DNA from: Mesorhizobium sp. dw_380
GTDB lineage: Bacteria; Pseudomonadota; Alphaproteobacteria; Rhizobiales; Rhizobiaceae
Assembly (NCBI RefSeq): GCF_018588885.1
Contig: NZ_JAFFIW010000039.1
Coordinates: 1 to 55,821, forward strand
Length of the DNA: 55,821 bases
Direction of reading: 5' to 3'
A model generated the notes under the pieces. The model had not been told where the DNA came from. It was given only the letters and a program-made list of their open reading frames with translations, and did no database searches. Shown here one piece after another: positions 41,312 through 50,278 of this stretch (its first letter is position 1; each line of letters begins with the position of its first letter). Both the position numbers and the translations under genes were made by a program.

Positions 41312-44300
41312 ATGTCGGAGAAGGGTCCGGTCGCGTTGCCGGCGTCGGTGGCAACAGGTTTTCTGGGCGGCAACGGCAACAGTGCGTCCGAAGCCCGGCA
41401 TGAGCGGCGGATCCTGACCGCGCTCTGCTACGATCTTGTCGGATCGACCGATCTTCTTGCCATCCTGGACATCGAAGAATTCGAGGAACTGATATCAGCC
41501 TTCCAGCGGGCGGCGAGACAGGCCGTCGCGTCGTGCTCGGGTGCGGTCAGGGTCGAGGTCGGCGATGGCGGCGTTGCCCTGTTTCCTGCCGAAATGGACG
41601 CCAAGGACGCGGCATCGCTGGCGATCCGGGCCGGGCTCGAAATCATCGACGCCTGCAGGCGCGTCGGCTCGGACAAAGGCCGCGCCGATTTGCATGTCCG
41701 AGTCGGCATCGCGACATCGATGACCCTGATCCACAAGGGTGACGCCGACAGCGCTCATGACAATGTCACCGGCTTTGCCTTCGCGATGGCGACGCGGCTC
41801 CAGGCCATCGCGCAGCCGGATACGGTGGTGGTTTCCGACGAGACGCGCAACCTGGCGCGACGGTCGCATGTGTTCAGCTTCAGGGGAACCCATGCGATCA
41901 AGGGGTTTGCCGAGCCGGAGCGGGTCTGGCGCGCGCTGAGCCACAAGCGCGAGGTCGACCGCTTCTTCGCCTTCGGGCGGCTGAGCAGTCCGCTCGTCGA
42001 TCGCGAGGCCGAGCTCGGCACGATCGTCGAAGCATGGGACAGCGCCGTTGCAGGAAGCGGCGGCGTGGTGGTGATCGAGGGCGAGGCCGGGATCGGCAAG
42101 TCGCGCATTCTTCACGAAGTGCGCCGGCGCACGCGTAACCAGCGCGCGAAACTGCTGCTCTTCCAGTGCACGCCCGGCGGCTTGCGCTCGACGCTGCATC
42201 CGCTGCTCCAGAACGTGCGGAGCGACCTCGGTGACAACGAAGGACAGCTGAGCGCTGCCGCCGTGGCGCAAGTATTCCGCGATCATGACGTCCGCGATCC
42301 CGAAATAATCGACATCTTCTCGTTCCTGCTCGGCGCTGCGGGAGCCGATCCGGCGCTCAAGGAGATAGACGCCGAAGCGATGCGCGAGAAAGCCAATTGG
42401 GCGGTTCGACACTCGCTCGAAGCCCTGTGCGCCAGCGGACCTATCGTTCTGGTGGTCGAGGACATCCATTGGATTGACCTAACGTCGAAACAATTGTTGG
42501 CTGAGCTTGCACATTCGGCCCGTCATTTCCGCGCGCTTGTCATCGCGACCACACGCCCTGGATCCGGGAGCTGGCTGGCAGCATCGAATCCCAGGCATAT
42601 CCCGCTAAAACCGCTCAACCGCGAGCAAACGCGGCTGGCGATCGCGGGGATGTGGCCGCAAGGCAAGCCGTCCACTTCCCCGGAATTGCTCGACATGGTG
42701 GAACGCGTGACCGGAGGCGTCCCGCTGTTCATCGAGGAAATCTGCCAGTGGATGACCGAGAACGCGGCCTCGGCGACGGATCGGCTGGCGCAGACCGCGA
42801 CGCGCAGTCACGCTTCGGTGTTCGAAAGCGTGCTCGAGGCCAGGCTCGAAAGCCTGGGGCCGGCACGCGAGGTTGCGCGCGCTGCGGCCGTCGCGGGCAA
42901 TCGTTTCAATCAGGAATTACTTCGTGCGTTGTTGCCGGAGCTCGACGATGATGTCATCGCAAACGCACTGGATTCGCTGAGCGAGGCCGGGTTCCTGTTC
43001 CGCGTGCGGCCTTCAGGCGTTCCGGCCTACGGCGTGCGCCATGCGCTTATTCAGGAGACGATCTACAACGCGACGCTGCGCAAGAGACGGCAGGCGTTGC
43101 ACCGGCAGCTGTTTGCCGCGGTGAGCCGCAACCGAAACCTGGCCGGGTGGCTGGGGACTGCCGAGGTCGCCGAGCACGCCGAGCGCGCAGGCCTTCTGGA
43201 GGACGCGATCGGTCAGTTTGTGATCGCAGGCACGGAAAGCTCGTCCCGCTCGGCAATGGCGGAAGCAAGGCAGATACTCGAACATGCTTTGGGGCTCTGC
43301 GAGCGGGTTGCCGCGACCGACACGCGAGACGCGCTGCGGCTATCGGCAATGGTCGTGCTCGGTCCCATCCTGACCGCTGTCGAGGGGCCGAACTCGGCAC
43401 CCGCCCGCAAATTATACGAGGACGGCGTGGTGATCGCTCGGCGTCGGCCAGTAGCCGAACGGGCCAGGTGGTTCCCGATCTACTGGGGCTGGTGGTTCAC
43501 CGATACCGTCATGGACGGCGAGCGCGCGGAAGTCGTGTTGAGCGACCTGAGGGATGTCGAGGATGCCGAAGTGCAACTCCAGGCCAGGCATTGCGTGTGG
43601 GCAATCGACTTCAATCTTGGCCGTCACGACCGCTGCATCGCGGCCGTCGACGTCGGGCTTTCGCTCTATGAGCACGGCCAGGGCAAAGCGAATGCTGCGT
43701 TGTTCGGCGGGCATGACGCAAGGGTCTGCGGGCTCGCTCACCGCGCCTTGTCCTTGTGGTTCGTCGGAAAGCCGGCAAGCGCGATCCATTCGATGTCGGA
43801 AGCCAGGAGCTGGGCGCAGCAAACCGGACATGCCGGCAGCATCGCGCATGCCTACCTCAACGAGGCGATGCTGCATTGCTATCGCCGCGATTTTTCGGCG
43901 CTGCGAAGCGTGATAGCGGATCTGCGCCATTTGACGGAGCGCCATTATATGCCCGCCCTCGCCGCCGCAGCGCAAATCTTCGAAGGCTGGTGCGACGGCA
44001 ACGCCGGCCAGGTCGAGAGCGGCAGGGAAAAAATGCGGCAAGGTCTTGGCCTCCATGGCGAGTTCCAGACACCTGAGGACGAACCGGTTTATTGCGGCAT
44101 GCTGGCAGAGCTTTTGACACGAACCGCCGAGGTCGATGAGGCGCTCGCGTTGCTGGGCTCGGCTGCGGCGCAGGCCGAGGCCGGCGGCAGCCGCTTCTGG
44201 CTCGCAGAGCTCTACCGGCGAAGGGCGGAGCTACTTCTTGTCCAGGGCAACGCCGAGGCGGACGTGATCGCTGCCCTCGAAAAAAGCATCGCCATAGCCG

Positions 44301-44470
44301 CGGAACAAAGCGCGGTGCCTTTCCTCGTCAGTGCATACGAGACCCTTCAATTATCAGGCCTGTCACCTGAACTGTCGTCGCGCTATCGCGACCGGGTCGA
44401 ACGTGCGAAATCCGCTCTCGAGCCGGGCGCCGCGCTGATCGTCAATCCCGAACCGGCCGTTCGGCACTAG
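41312..44470 (+). CDS. Class III nucleotide cyclase-AAA ATPase-TPR signalling protein
   Basis: 1052 residues from ATG 41312 (GAGGAAATC upstream). Residues ~30-210 form a class III cyclase domain: LTALCYDLVGSTDLLA with the first metal-binding Asp, and VEVGDGGVALFPAEM. Next comes an AAA/NACHT-like ATPase with Walker A EGEAGIGKSRI (~255-265) and Walker B IVLVVEDIHWIDL. From ~600 to the end it has TPR-like helices. Such proteins act as signal-responsive regulators or cNMP producers. It is followed 22 bases later by the YcaO gene, so it probably controls or belongs to that system. Confidence 0.9.
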   Translation: MSEKGPVALPASVATGFLGGNGNSASEARHERRILTALCYDLVGSTDLLAILDIEEFEELISAFQRAARQAVASCSGAVRVEVGDGGVALFPAEMDAKDAASLAIRAGLEIIDACRRVGSDKGRADLHVRVGIATSMTLIHKGDADSAHDNVTGFAFAMATRLQAIAQPDTVVVSDETRNLARRSHVFSFRGTHAIKGFAEPERVWRALSHKREVDRFFAFGRLSSPLVDREAELGTIVEAWDSAVAGSGGVVVIEGEAGIGKSRILHEVRRRTRNQRAKLLLFQCTPGGLRSTLHPLLQNVRSDLGDNEGQLSAAAVAQVFRDHDVRDPEIIDIFSFLLGAAGADPALKEIDAEAMREKANWAVRHSLEALCASGPIVLVVEDIHWIDLTSKQLLAELAHSARHFRALVIATTRPGSGSWLAASNPRHIPLKPLNREQTRLAIAGMWPQGKPSTSPELLDMVERVTGGVPLFIEEICQWMTENAASATDRLAQTATRSHASVFESVLEARLESLGPAREVARAAAVAGNRFNQELLRALLPELDDDVIANALDSLSEAGFLFRVRPSGVPAYGVRHALIQETIYNATLRKRRQALHRQLFAAVSRNRNLAGWLGTAEVAEHAERAGLLEDAIGQFVIAGTESSSRSAMAEARQILEHALGLCERVAATDTRDALRLSAMVVLGPILTAVEGPNSAPARKLYEDGVVIARRRPVAERARWFPIYWGWWFTDTVMDGERAEVVLSDLRDVEDAEVQLQARHCVWAIDFNLGRHDRCIAAVDVGLSLYEHGQGKANAALFGGHDARVCGLAHRALSLWFVGKPASAIHSMSEARSWAQQTGHAGSIAHAYLNEAMLHCYRRDFSALRSVIADLRHLTERHYMPALAAAAQIFEGWCDGNAGQVESGREKMRQGLGLHGEFQTPEDEPVYCGMLAELLTRTAEVDEALALLGSAAAQAEAGGSRFWLAELYRRRAELLLVQGNAEADVIAALEKSIAIAAEQSAVPFLVSAYETLQLSGLSPELSSRYRDRVERAKSALEPGAALIVNPEPAVRH

Positions 44471-44492
44471 CCGGCCTGCAGGAGCATCCGCG

Positions 44493-45647
44493 ATGCTGGA
44501 GCGATATCAACGCCTGGGTCCGCCGCCCGACGAGGCACTGGCGCGGCTGATGAAGATGCGCGAAGCCCTGGGCATCACGCGGATCGCCGACATTACCGGG
44601 CTCGACCAGCTCGGCATCCCCGTCGTGCAGGTGACAAGACCTTTCTCGCTCTCCAACGCCGTCGCGCAAGGCAAGGGCGCCACCCTGGCGCAAGCCGCCA
44701 TCTCGGCCATGCTGGAATCAGCCGAGAGCTTCTTTGCAGAGCAGGTGGCGAATTTCCACACAGTCATCGGCTGCGCTGATCAATTGGGCATCCCGCCTGA
44801 TCGTTTCGAAGGCCATCTACAGGACGGCACCGCGCCCGGATGGCGCGGCCGGGAGACGGCGTGGGTAGCCGCCGACAATCTTCTCACCGGCAGCCGCGAC
44901 CTGGTTCCGTTCGAGCTCGTGCACACCGCCTATGTGCTGCCGTCACTGCCCCATGACGGCATTTTCGCGGCCTCGACGAGCGGCCTGGCCGCAGGCTTCG
45001 AGGAGCCGGACGCCATCGTTCATGGCATCCTTGAATGCATCGAACGCGACGCGATTGCCAGGGCATACCAGACCCACGGTTTTTTCCACCGTCAACGTAT
45101 CGATCCCGAGACGATCGATGATCCGTCGCTCTGCGATCTCCTGGAGACTTTGGCGGCCAAGAACGTGCTGGTCGGCCTTTGGCAAGCTCTGTCGCCGTTG
45201 CGCATACCGGTGGTGTGGTGCCATCTGCTGGAAGACGAACCGACGGAAACGGTCCTTCTGGAATATCCGGCCGATGGGTCGGCTGCCGGTTTCAGTCCCG
45301 CTGGCGCGGCGGCGCACGCCATCAACGAAGCGGCCCAGGCCCGTCTGGCGGCGATCTCGGGCGCTCGCGATGACCTGACGCGCGCGTTCTATCCGAAATA
45401 CCCCGATCGGCAGATGATCGCAGCGCATCGCCGGCTCCTCCGCGACGGCCCGCGCAGCGTGGATTTCCGTGCGCTCGCCGAGCAGAAGTTCAACACGGCG
45501 TCGGACGGGCTGTCGGTCCTCCTGGCAATTCTCCAAGAGAGAGGGTTCGATGCGGTTCACCTGATCCGGGTGACAACGAAACCGCTCGACGCCCTATCGG
45601 TTGTCAGGATCGTCATCCCTGCCTTGCAGCCGCTCTTGCTCGGATAA
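44493..45647 (+). CDS. YcaO-domain ATP-dependent backbone-modifying enzyme
   Basis: 384 residues from ATG 44493 after GCAGGAGC. YcaO features include LAQAAISAMLESAESFFAEQV, HGILECIERDAIARA (two conserved Glu of the ATP/Mg site) and AAAHAINEAAQARLAAISGARDD. YcaO enzymes phosphorylate peptide amides and install azolines, or thioamides when paired with TfuA. The C-terminal Pro-rich tail of azoline-forming YcaOs is not obvious. It is directly followed by tfuA (5-base gap), which points to thioamidation or a related reaction on a peptide or protein substrate. Confidence 0.93.
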   Translation: MLERYQRLGPPPDEALARLMKMREALGITRIADITGLDQLGIPVVQVTRPFSLSNAVAQGKGATLAQAAISAMLESAESFFAEQVANFHTVIGCADQLGIPPDRFEGHLQDGTAPGWRGRETAWVAADNLLTGSRDLVPFELVHTAYVLPSLPHDGIFAASTSGLAAGFEEPDAIVHGILECIERDAIARAYQTHGFFHRQRIDPETIDDPSLCDLLETLAAKNVLVGLWQALSPLRIPVVWCHLLEDEPTETVLLEYPADGSAAGFSPAGAAAHAINEAAQARLAAISGARDDLTRAFYPKYPDRQMIAAHRRLLRDGPRSVDFRALAEQKFNTASDGLSVLLAILQERGFDAVHLIRVTTKPLDALSVVRIVIPALQPLLLG

Positions 45648-45652
45648 AGACC

Positions 45653-46375
45653 ATGCGCCCGAAACTAGTCTTCACCGGCCCTACCCTGTCCCATGCCGAC
45701 GCGTTGAAGGTCGTCGATGCGGTCTGCCTTCCCCCGGCCGTGCAAGGCTCGATCGTTTCGGCCGTGCAGCGTTTCGACCCGAGTGCGATCCTTGTCATCG
45801 ACGGCGGGTTTCAGGCCGAGCCCGCGGTTCGGCACATGGAAATCCTGTGGGCCCTCAGCCGCGGCATTCATGTCGTCGGTGCGGCCAGCATGGGTGCCCT
45901 TCGAGCAGCCGAGCTGTTCCCCCATATGCAAGGCGTCGGGCTTATCTACCGGTGGTATCGCCGCTTCGCCTTTGCACCCGACGACGCAGTAGCGGTGTTG
46001 CATGGACCGGCCGAGGTGCATTTCGCTCCCTTGACGCATGCGCTGATTGACTTGCGCCGGACCCTTCGCGCTGCTTGCCGGCGCGGCGTGATTTCACCCG
46101 AACAGCAGGCGAGGCTCGAAGGTGCGGCACAGGCCGTCAACTTTCGCGAGCGCACCCTGGCACGGATGGTCCGGGATGCGCATGGCGGGAAGGACGAAGT
46201 CGAGAAATTGTGCAGGGAGCTTGGCGCGGCTTTCGTCCAGCAAAAAAAGCAAGATGCCCTGCGGGCACTCGAACTTTTGCGGGAGCAAGCATTTGAAAAA
46301 GCGCAGCCCATGCCGAAATTACAGCTAACCTCGGCCTTCTCCAAGGATATGGATGATGCGGGGCTGGCGCTGTAG
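45653..46375 (+). CDS. tfuA: TfuA-like partner of YcaO
   Basis: 240 residues. The TfuA core is clear: KLVFTGPTLSHADAL, LVIDGGFQAEPAVRHMEILWALSRGIHVVGAASMGALRAAEL, and GVGLIYRWYRRFAFAPDDAVAV. In trifolitoxin and thioamide pathways TfuA works with YcaO, probably supplying or transferring sulfide. The C-terminal third is helical and Lys/Arg-rich. It is expected to act in the cytoplasm with the upstream enzyme. Confidence 0.93.
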   Translation: MRPKLVFTGPTLSHADALKVVDAVCLPPAVQGSIVSAVQRFDPSAILVIDGGFQAEPAVRHMEILWALSRGIHVVGAASMGALRAAELFPHMQGVGLIYRWYRRFAFAPDDAVAVLHGPAEVHFAPLTHALIDLRRTLRAACRRGVISPEQQARLEGAAQAVNFRERTLARMVRDAHGGKDEVEKLCRELGAAFVQQKKQDALRALELLREQAFEKAQPMPKLQLTSAFSKDMDDAGLAL

Positions 46376-46454
46376 GCCCTGACCTCTTGGCGGCCCCACG
46401 ATTTACGCATCGTAAGCGCCGTGATAGCGTGGGCGTCAGAGGGAGGCCTAGCAA

Positions 46455-47636
46455 TTGGACGCGGTCGATCGTGTCGTTGCGCAAGATGCGGTGCTGGGAA
46501 CGCGGTTCCTGGTCTACCCGCAGGTCCCTCACCTTTCGGGTTATGGCACACCCGAAACAGTATGGATTTCCAGTACACCCGATCGGATCCGCTCCGGCCC
46601 AGAAGATCACCGCGTCTACGTTCGCGATCCGCTCCTCGACAAGGAGCCTTACGACTACCCTTATCTGCCACCATTTGTCGGCGAAATCTTTCCCCCCGTA
46701 GAGGCTGGCTTTGATGGCCATTTCGATCAGCTTTCTCTAACCTCGCGGCAGTTCCTTTCTGCGCACGCTTTCGCCTCGGTCAGCCGCGTGCTGGACATCT
46801 GGGAAAGCTACGTCGGCAAACCGATTGTCTGGTACTTCGCCGAGACGTACGAGCGCCTCGAAATCATTCCCTTCGTCGACTGGGAGAATGCGCAATCGGG
46901 CTATGGCTATCTGGAACTCGGCCGCGAGCGCGGCATCGACGGACGCGACTATCCTTACGCACTCAACTTCGATGTGATCGCACATGAGGTCGGCCACGCC
47001 ATCTTGTTTTCGCTGTTCGGGACACCAGCCGGCGGCCTGACCCAAGGCGATTTCGGACCGTTCCACGAAGCCAGCTCGGATCTGGTCTCGCTCTTGTCCT
47101 TCCTGAATTTCGACAGCGGCATGGACCGGCTGCTGCGGCACTGCGATGGCAACCTGCTTGTTCTCAATGAATTGAACCGGATTGCCGAACTGACTGGCGA
47201 TCGACAGATCCGCCTCGCCAGCAACGCACGCCGCATGTCGGAGGTGACGGCGGAAATCCATGACAGGTCACGGCCGTTCACGGGGGCCGTGTTCGACACG
47301 ATCGTCGACGTCTATCACGCGGGACTGGTGCGCGAGGGCTTCGCCGACGAGCGGCTGCTGGGGATCGATATCAAGGATGTCGACCAGTCCGACATGCAGC
47401 GCATCTCGGATTTCACGTCCCGCGCCTTTCGCGCTCGGCCCTTCATGTTCAAGAGCATGCTGATCAGAGCAAGGGACGAGGTGGCCCTCGCCCTTGCGCA
47501 GGCATGGCCACGCCTCGATGCGGATGACCTGTCGTTCGAAAAGGCCGCGGTGACGGTGGTGGACGCCAGCGATCGGGTCGCGCCGATGCTTGCGGAAAAA
47601 TTCGATGAGAACTTCAGCTGGCGGGAGATCTTGTGA
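46455..47636 (+). CDS. Gluzincin-type zinc metallopeptidase of the YcaO cluster
   Basis: 393 residues from TTG 46455, eight bases after GGGAGG. Zinc motif HEVGH at 177-181 and the third ligand Glu205 within HEASSD (E-x3-D) place it among thermolysin/fungalysin-like gluzincins. No signal peptide is seen, so it is probably cytoplasmic or exported by other means. Its place behind YcaO-TfuA suggests maturation or leader removal from the modified product. That role is inferred. Confidence 0.85.
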   Translation: MDAVDRVVAQDAVLGTRFLVYPQVPHLSGYGTPETVWISSTPDRIRSGPEDHRVYVRDPLLDKEPYDYPYLPPFVGEIFPPVEAGFDGHFDQLSLTSRQFLSAHAFASVSRVLDIWESYVGKPIVWYFAETYERLEIIPFVDWENAQSGYGYLELGRERGIDGRDYPYALNFDVIAHEVGHAILFSLFGTPAGGLTQGDFGPFHEASSDLVSLLSFLNFDSGMDRLLRHCDGNLLVLNELNRIAELTGDRQIRLASNARRMSEVTAEIHDRSRPFTGAVFDTIVDVYHAGLVREGFADERLLGIDIKDVDQSDMQRISDFTSRAFRARPFMFKSMLIRARDEVALALAQAWPRLDADDLSFEKAAVTVVDASDRVAPMLAEKFDENFSWREIL

Positions 47637-47668
47637 GCTGAACGACGCAACAAAAAAGGAGCAGAAAA

Positions 47669-48322
47669 ATGAGCGATGATTATCACAGGCCAACCTACAC
47701 TACGCGCGATCCCCACAGTGCATTCAACGCCACGCAAGTACGCTTGTATGGAATACCTGGCTTGCCGCGACTGAAAACAAGCAATGATATAGCGGAAATA
47801 AATACTGCAATCATAAATAATCAATTTGCTCTTGTTGGTGCGAGAATCGGAATTGACTCCCCTGCAAGCGATGACACGATGACATTCCTGAAAAATATAT
47901 TTGATATCAATGCAACCAATAGTTCATACGTTTTTGTCAATTCGATAATTGCCAACTACATGGTCATGATCGGCGCAATCGACGTCATGCCATCAGAGCC
48001 CAAGACCGAATTCACTTCCGGGGTGATATTCGGTTACGCATATGAAGGGCACACGTATGATTTGCCAAAACCCAAGATCATGCTGATTCCAGCAGCACCG
48101 GAACCACATATTCCCGACGATGACTCCGGATATGACAAGAAGTACAACGAGGGCTACGCGGTCTGGATCGTGGACAAGCTCAACCAATGCGTGGAATTCG
48201 AAATGAATCAGGGATTTGTCGAGCAGATCGTCCTTGAGGCGAACCTTCCAGGCAAGCGAACACCGACGATGTACGCATCCAAGATGACGATGGGACATCG
48301 TGGCGGAAAGCTGAACGACTAG
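47669..48322 (+). CDS. AT-rich protein of unknown family, last gene of the YcaO operon
   Basis: 217 residues from ATG 47669 with AAAAGGAGCAG upstream, 32 bases after the peptidase stop. The first ~100 codons are markedly A+T-rich and rare-codon-laden compared with neighbours (many AAT, ATA, TTT). No signal peptide, membrane helix or known motif is seen. It contains one Cys (NQCVEFE) and several Gly/Pro loops (GLPRLKTS, GARIGIDSPASDD). It could be the substrate of the YcaO-TfuA-peptidase system, an effector, or an immunity protein; I cannot tell which. Confidence 0.8.
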   Translation: MSDDYHRPTYTTRDPHSAFNATQVRLYGIPGLPRLKTSNDIAEINTAIINNQFALVGARIGIDSPASDDTMTFLKNIFDINATNSSYVFVNSIIANYMVMIGAIDVMPSEPKTEFTSGVIFGYAYEGHTYDLPKPKIMLIPAAPEPHIPDDDSGYDKKYNEGYAVWIVDKLNQCVEFEMNQGFVEQIVLEANLPGKRTPTMYASKMTMGHRGGKLND

Positions 48323-48748
48323 AGCATTCTGTGATGTGAAGACTTGTGAGGGATTCCCAAATCAGCGCGAATTTGATCCAACCTGCTGGCTGGAATGGGC
48401 TCCAGCATGGATGACGGCAGCCTACTCGCAGGATTTGCGCAATCGAGTGAGCGACGCGGTCAGGACATCTTCGGTCTCGACGACCCGCCGACTGTCGCGG
48501 CGTGTCATCTCAAGTGCGGCCCATCAGCGAACCATTTGATTCGTGCGATGTTGAAGAATGATCCGCGCAGAGACGGCATTTGAATGCCTGCGCTCAGCCG
48601 CCATCCAAGGACCTTCGATCTCGTTGTCTTGTCACGTCTGTCTCTGCTCGGCGTCGAAACCTTCTTGGCGATTGGCGGTTAATGCTGACAGGCGCGACGA
48701 ACTCACCAAACGGAGTGGACCATTGGATGGGTCGCCTCAAGGCTTCAG
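48323..48748. other. Intergenic region with an IS630-type transposase remnant
   Basis: Between the YcaO operon and the exonuclease gene lies only a truncated transposase start (48411-48539) and sequence I cannot assign. A break in synteny is likely here. Confidence 0.5.
48411..48539 (+). pseudogene. IS630-family transposase N-terminal fragment
   Basis: From ATG 48411, MTAAYSQDLRNRVSDAVRTSSVS resembles the start of IS630-type transposases (YSxDLRxRV). The reading frame then degenerates and stops after ~42 codons. No terminal inverted repeats were recognised. Confidence 0.5.
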
Positions 48749-49534
48749 ATGATCAGGGTGTCGACCTTCAATGTGAACGGCGTCAACGGCCGATTGCCGG
48801 TTCTACTCAAATGGCTGGGCGAAACGCACCATGACATCGTTTGTCTTCAGGAATTAAAAACATCGCACGAAAAGTTTCCCGCCGATGCCCTCAGGAACGC
48901 CGGCTATGGAGCGATATGGCACGGGCAGAAGTCCTACAACGGCGTAGCCATTCTCGCCCGAGGCAAGCAGCCCCATGAACGTCGGCGCGGGTTGCCGGGT
49001 GACCCTGATGACACGCATAGCCGCTATATCGAGGCGGAGATCGACGGTCTGGTCGTCGGCTGTCTCTACTTGCCCAACGGCAACCCAGCCCCTGGTCCGA
49101 AGTTCGACTACAAGCTCCGCTGGTTCGAGCGGTTGATCGACTACGGACGGCGCCTGATCAGGGACTCGCCTGCCACCGTGCTCTGCGGCGACTATAATGT
49201 TGTGCCCACGCCGATCGACGCCGCGATCCCGGCGCGATGGCTGGGTGATGCCGTCTACTTTCCGGAGAGTCGGCAAGCTTACGCCGACATGCTTGCCGAC
49301 GGCTGGATCGACGCAGTCAGGCTGATCCATCCTGAAAAGGGCGTCTATACTTACTGGAATTTCTCCTACCGGGGCGGCTACGACCGCAGCTCCGGCCTTC
49401 GGATGGACCATCTTCTCGTGAGCCCCTCGCTCATGAACAGGCTGGGCGGCGCCGGCGTGGATGTTGCCGTGCGGGGTTGGGACAAGTCAAGTGATCACGC
49501 GCCAGCCTGGATCGAGTTGGATTGGCCCCGTTGA
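48749..49534 (+). CDS. xth: Exodeoxyribonuclease III
   Basis: 261 residues from ATG 48749. Exonuclease/endonuclease/phosphatase motifs are VSTFNVNGVNGRL, VCLQELKTS (metal Glu), YNGVAIL, LYLPNGN, LCGDYNVVPT (Asp and Asn), GLRMDHLLVS and SSDHAPAWIEL (catalytic Asp-His). It removes abasic-site-blocked or 3'-phosphate DNA ends during base excision repair. It is monocistronic here and may not belong to the surrounding accessory genes. Confidence 0.93.
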   Translation: MIRVSTFNVNGVNGRLPVLLKWLGETHHDIVCLQELKTSHEKFPADALRNAGYGAIWHGQKSYNGVAILARGKQPHERRRGLPGDPDDTHSRYIEAEIDGLVVGCLYLPNGNPAPGPKFDYKLRWFERLIDYGRRLIRDSPATVLCGDYNVVPTPIDAAIPARWLGDAVYFPESRQAYADMLADGWIDAVRLIHPEKGVYTYWNFSYRGGYDRSSGLRMDHLLVSPSLMNRLGGAGVDVAVRGWDKSSDHAPAWIELDWPR

Positions 49535-49713
49535 AATCGAGAAATCCGAGCTTCAGGCCGACCGCATGACGCCAGGTTCGTCCGAAAAGCTCCGGACCGC
49601 CGAAGGGGGACGCAGATGCTTATCGCCGTTCGAGCGATGATCGGTCAGACCCGTCACTCATTTGGATTCCGAAAGCGCAAGCTTGCGACGAAAGCGACCG
49701 CATAAGGCCGCAC

Positions 49714-50278
49714 TCATGACAGCGCCCTCCACGATGCCGCCGATATTGCTCGAGACCGCGCGACGGCTCCGTCACGTCGGGCAACTCGCGGGCAGCACGA
49801 TTTGGCGGGCCATTCGCCCGAGCGGCGCCGGTGCGGTTGTGCGGTCCGAGCAAGGACCGCCGTAATGCGCCTGATCGACCAACAGACGGCCACCTGTATG
49901 GCGCGGGAAGCGGGCGACCATCTCACCGCGCTTGTAAAGTGGTGCCGCGCACGTCAACCGTCTGGCCCGTAAAGGCGTGGGCACGCTGTATTGCCGCCCC
50001 TCGAATGCAACCAGGCAGTCGCGGCCAACACGCCGATGAACCTGCACGTCGAAGGGCTGCGGCAGGCTCAGGGGCAGCGGCGTAAGTGCCGCCTGCTCGA
50101 CGTGCCAGGCCGTATGGATGGAGTCGACGGTCACGGGGCAAAGCAGGCGTTTCGACTGCTCCAGGATCCGCCGCTCCGTGGCGTGTTGCAGGTCGGCGAG
50201 CCTTCGCAAAGCCAAGCAATCGCGACGTCTTGATCGTTTTCGATCAGGTGGCGGTCCGGCTGCAATCGTCGCGGTCAA
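49714..50278 (-). pseudogene. IS21-family IstA transposase C-terminal remnant
   Basis: Two minus-strand frames together give parts of an IstA C-terminus: LPQPFDVQVHRRVGRDCLVAFEGRQYSVP in one, FTGQTVDVRGTTLQAR in another, then MVARFPRHTGGRLLVDQAHYGGP and APLGRM back in the first. Reading through needs at least two frameshifts, so it is inactive. No istB is present. Confidence 0.75.
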
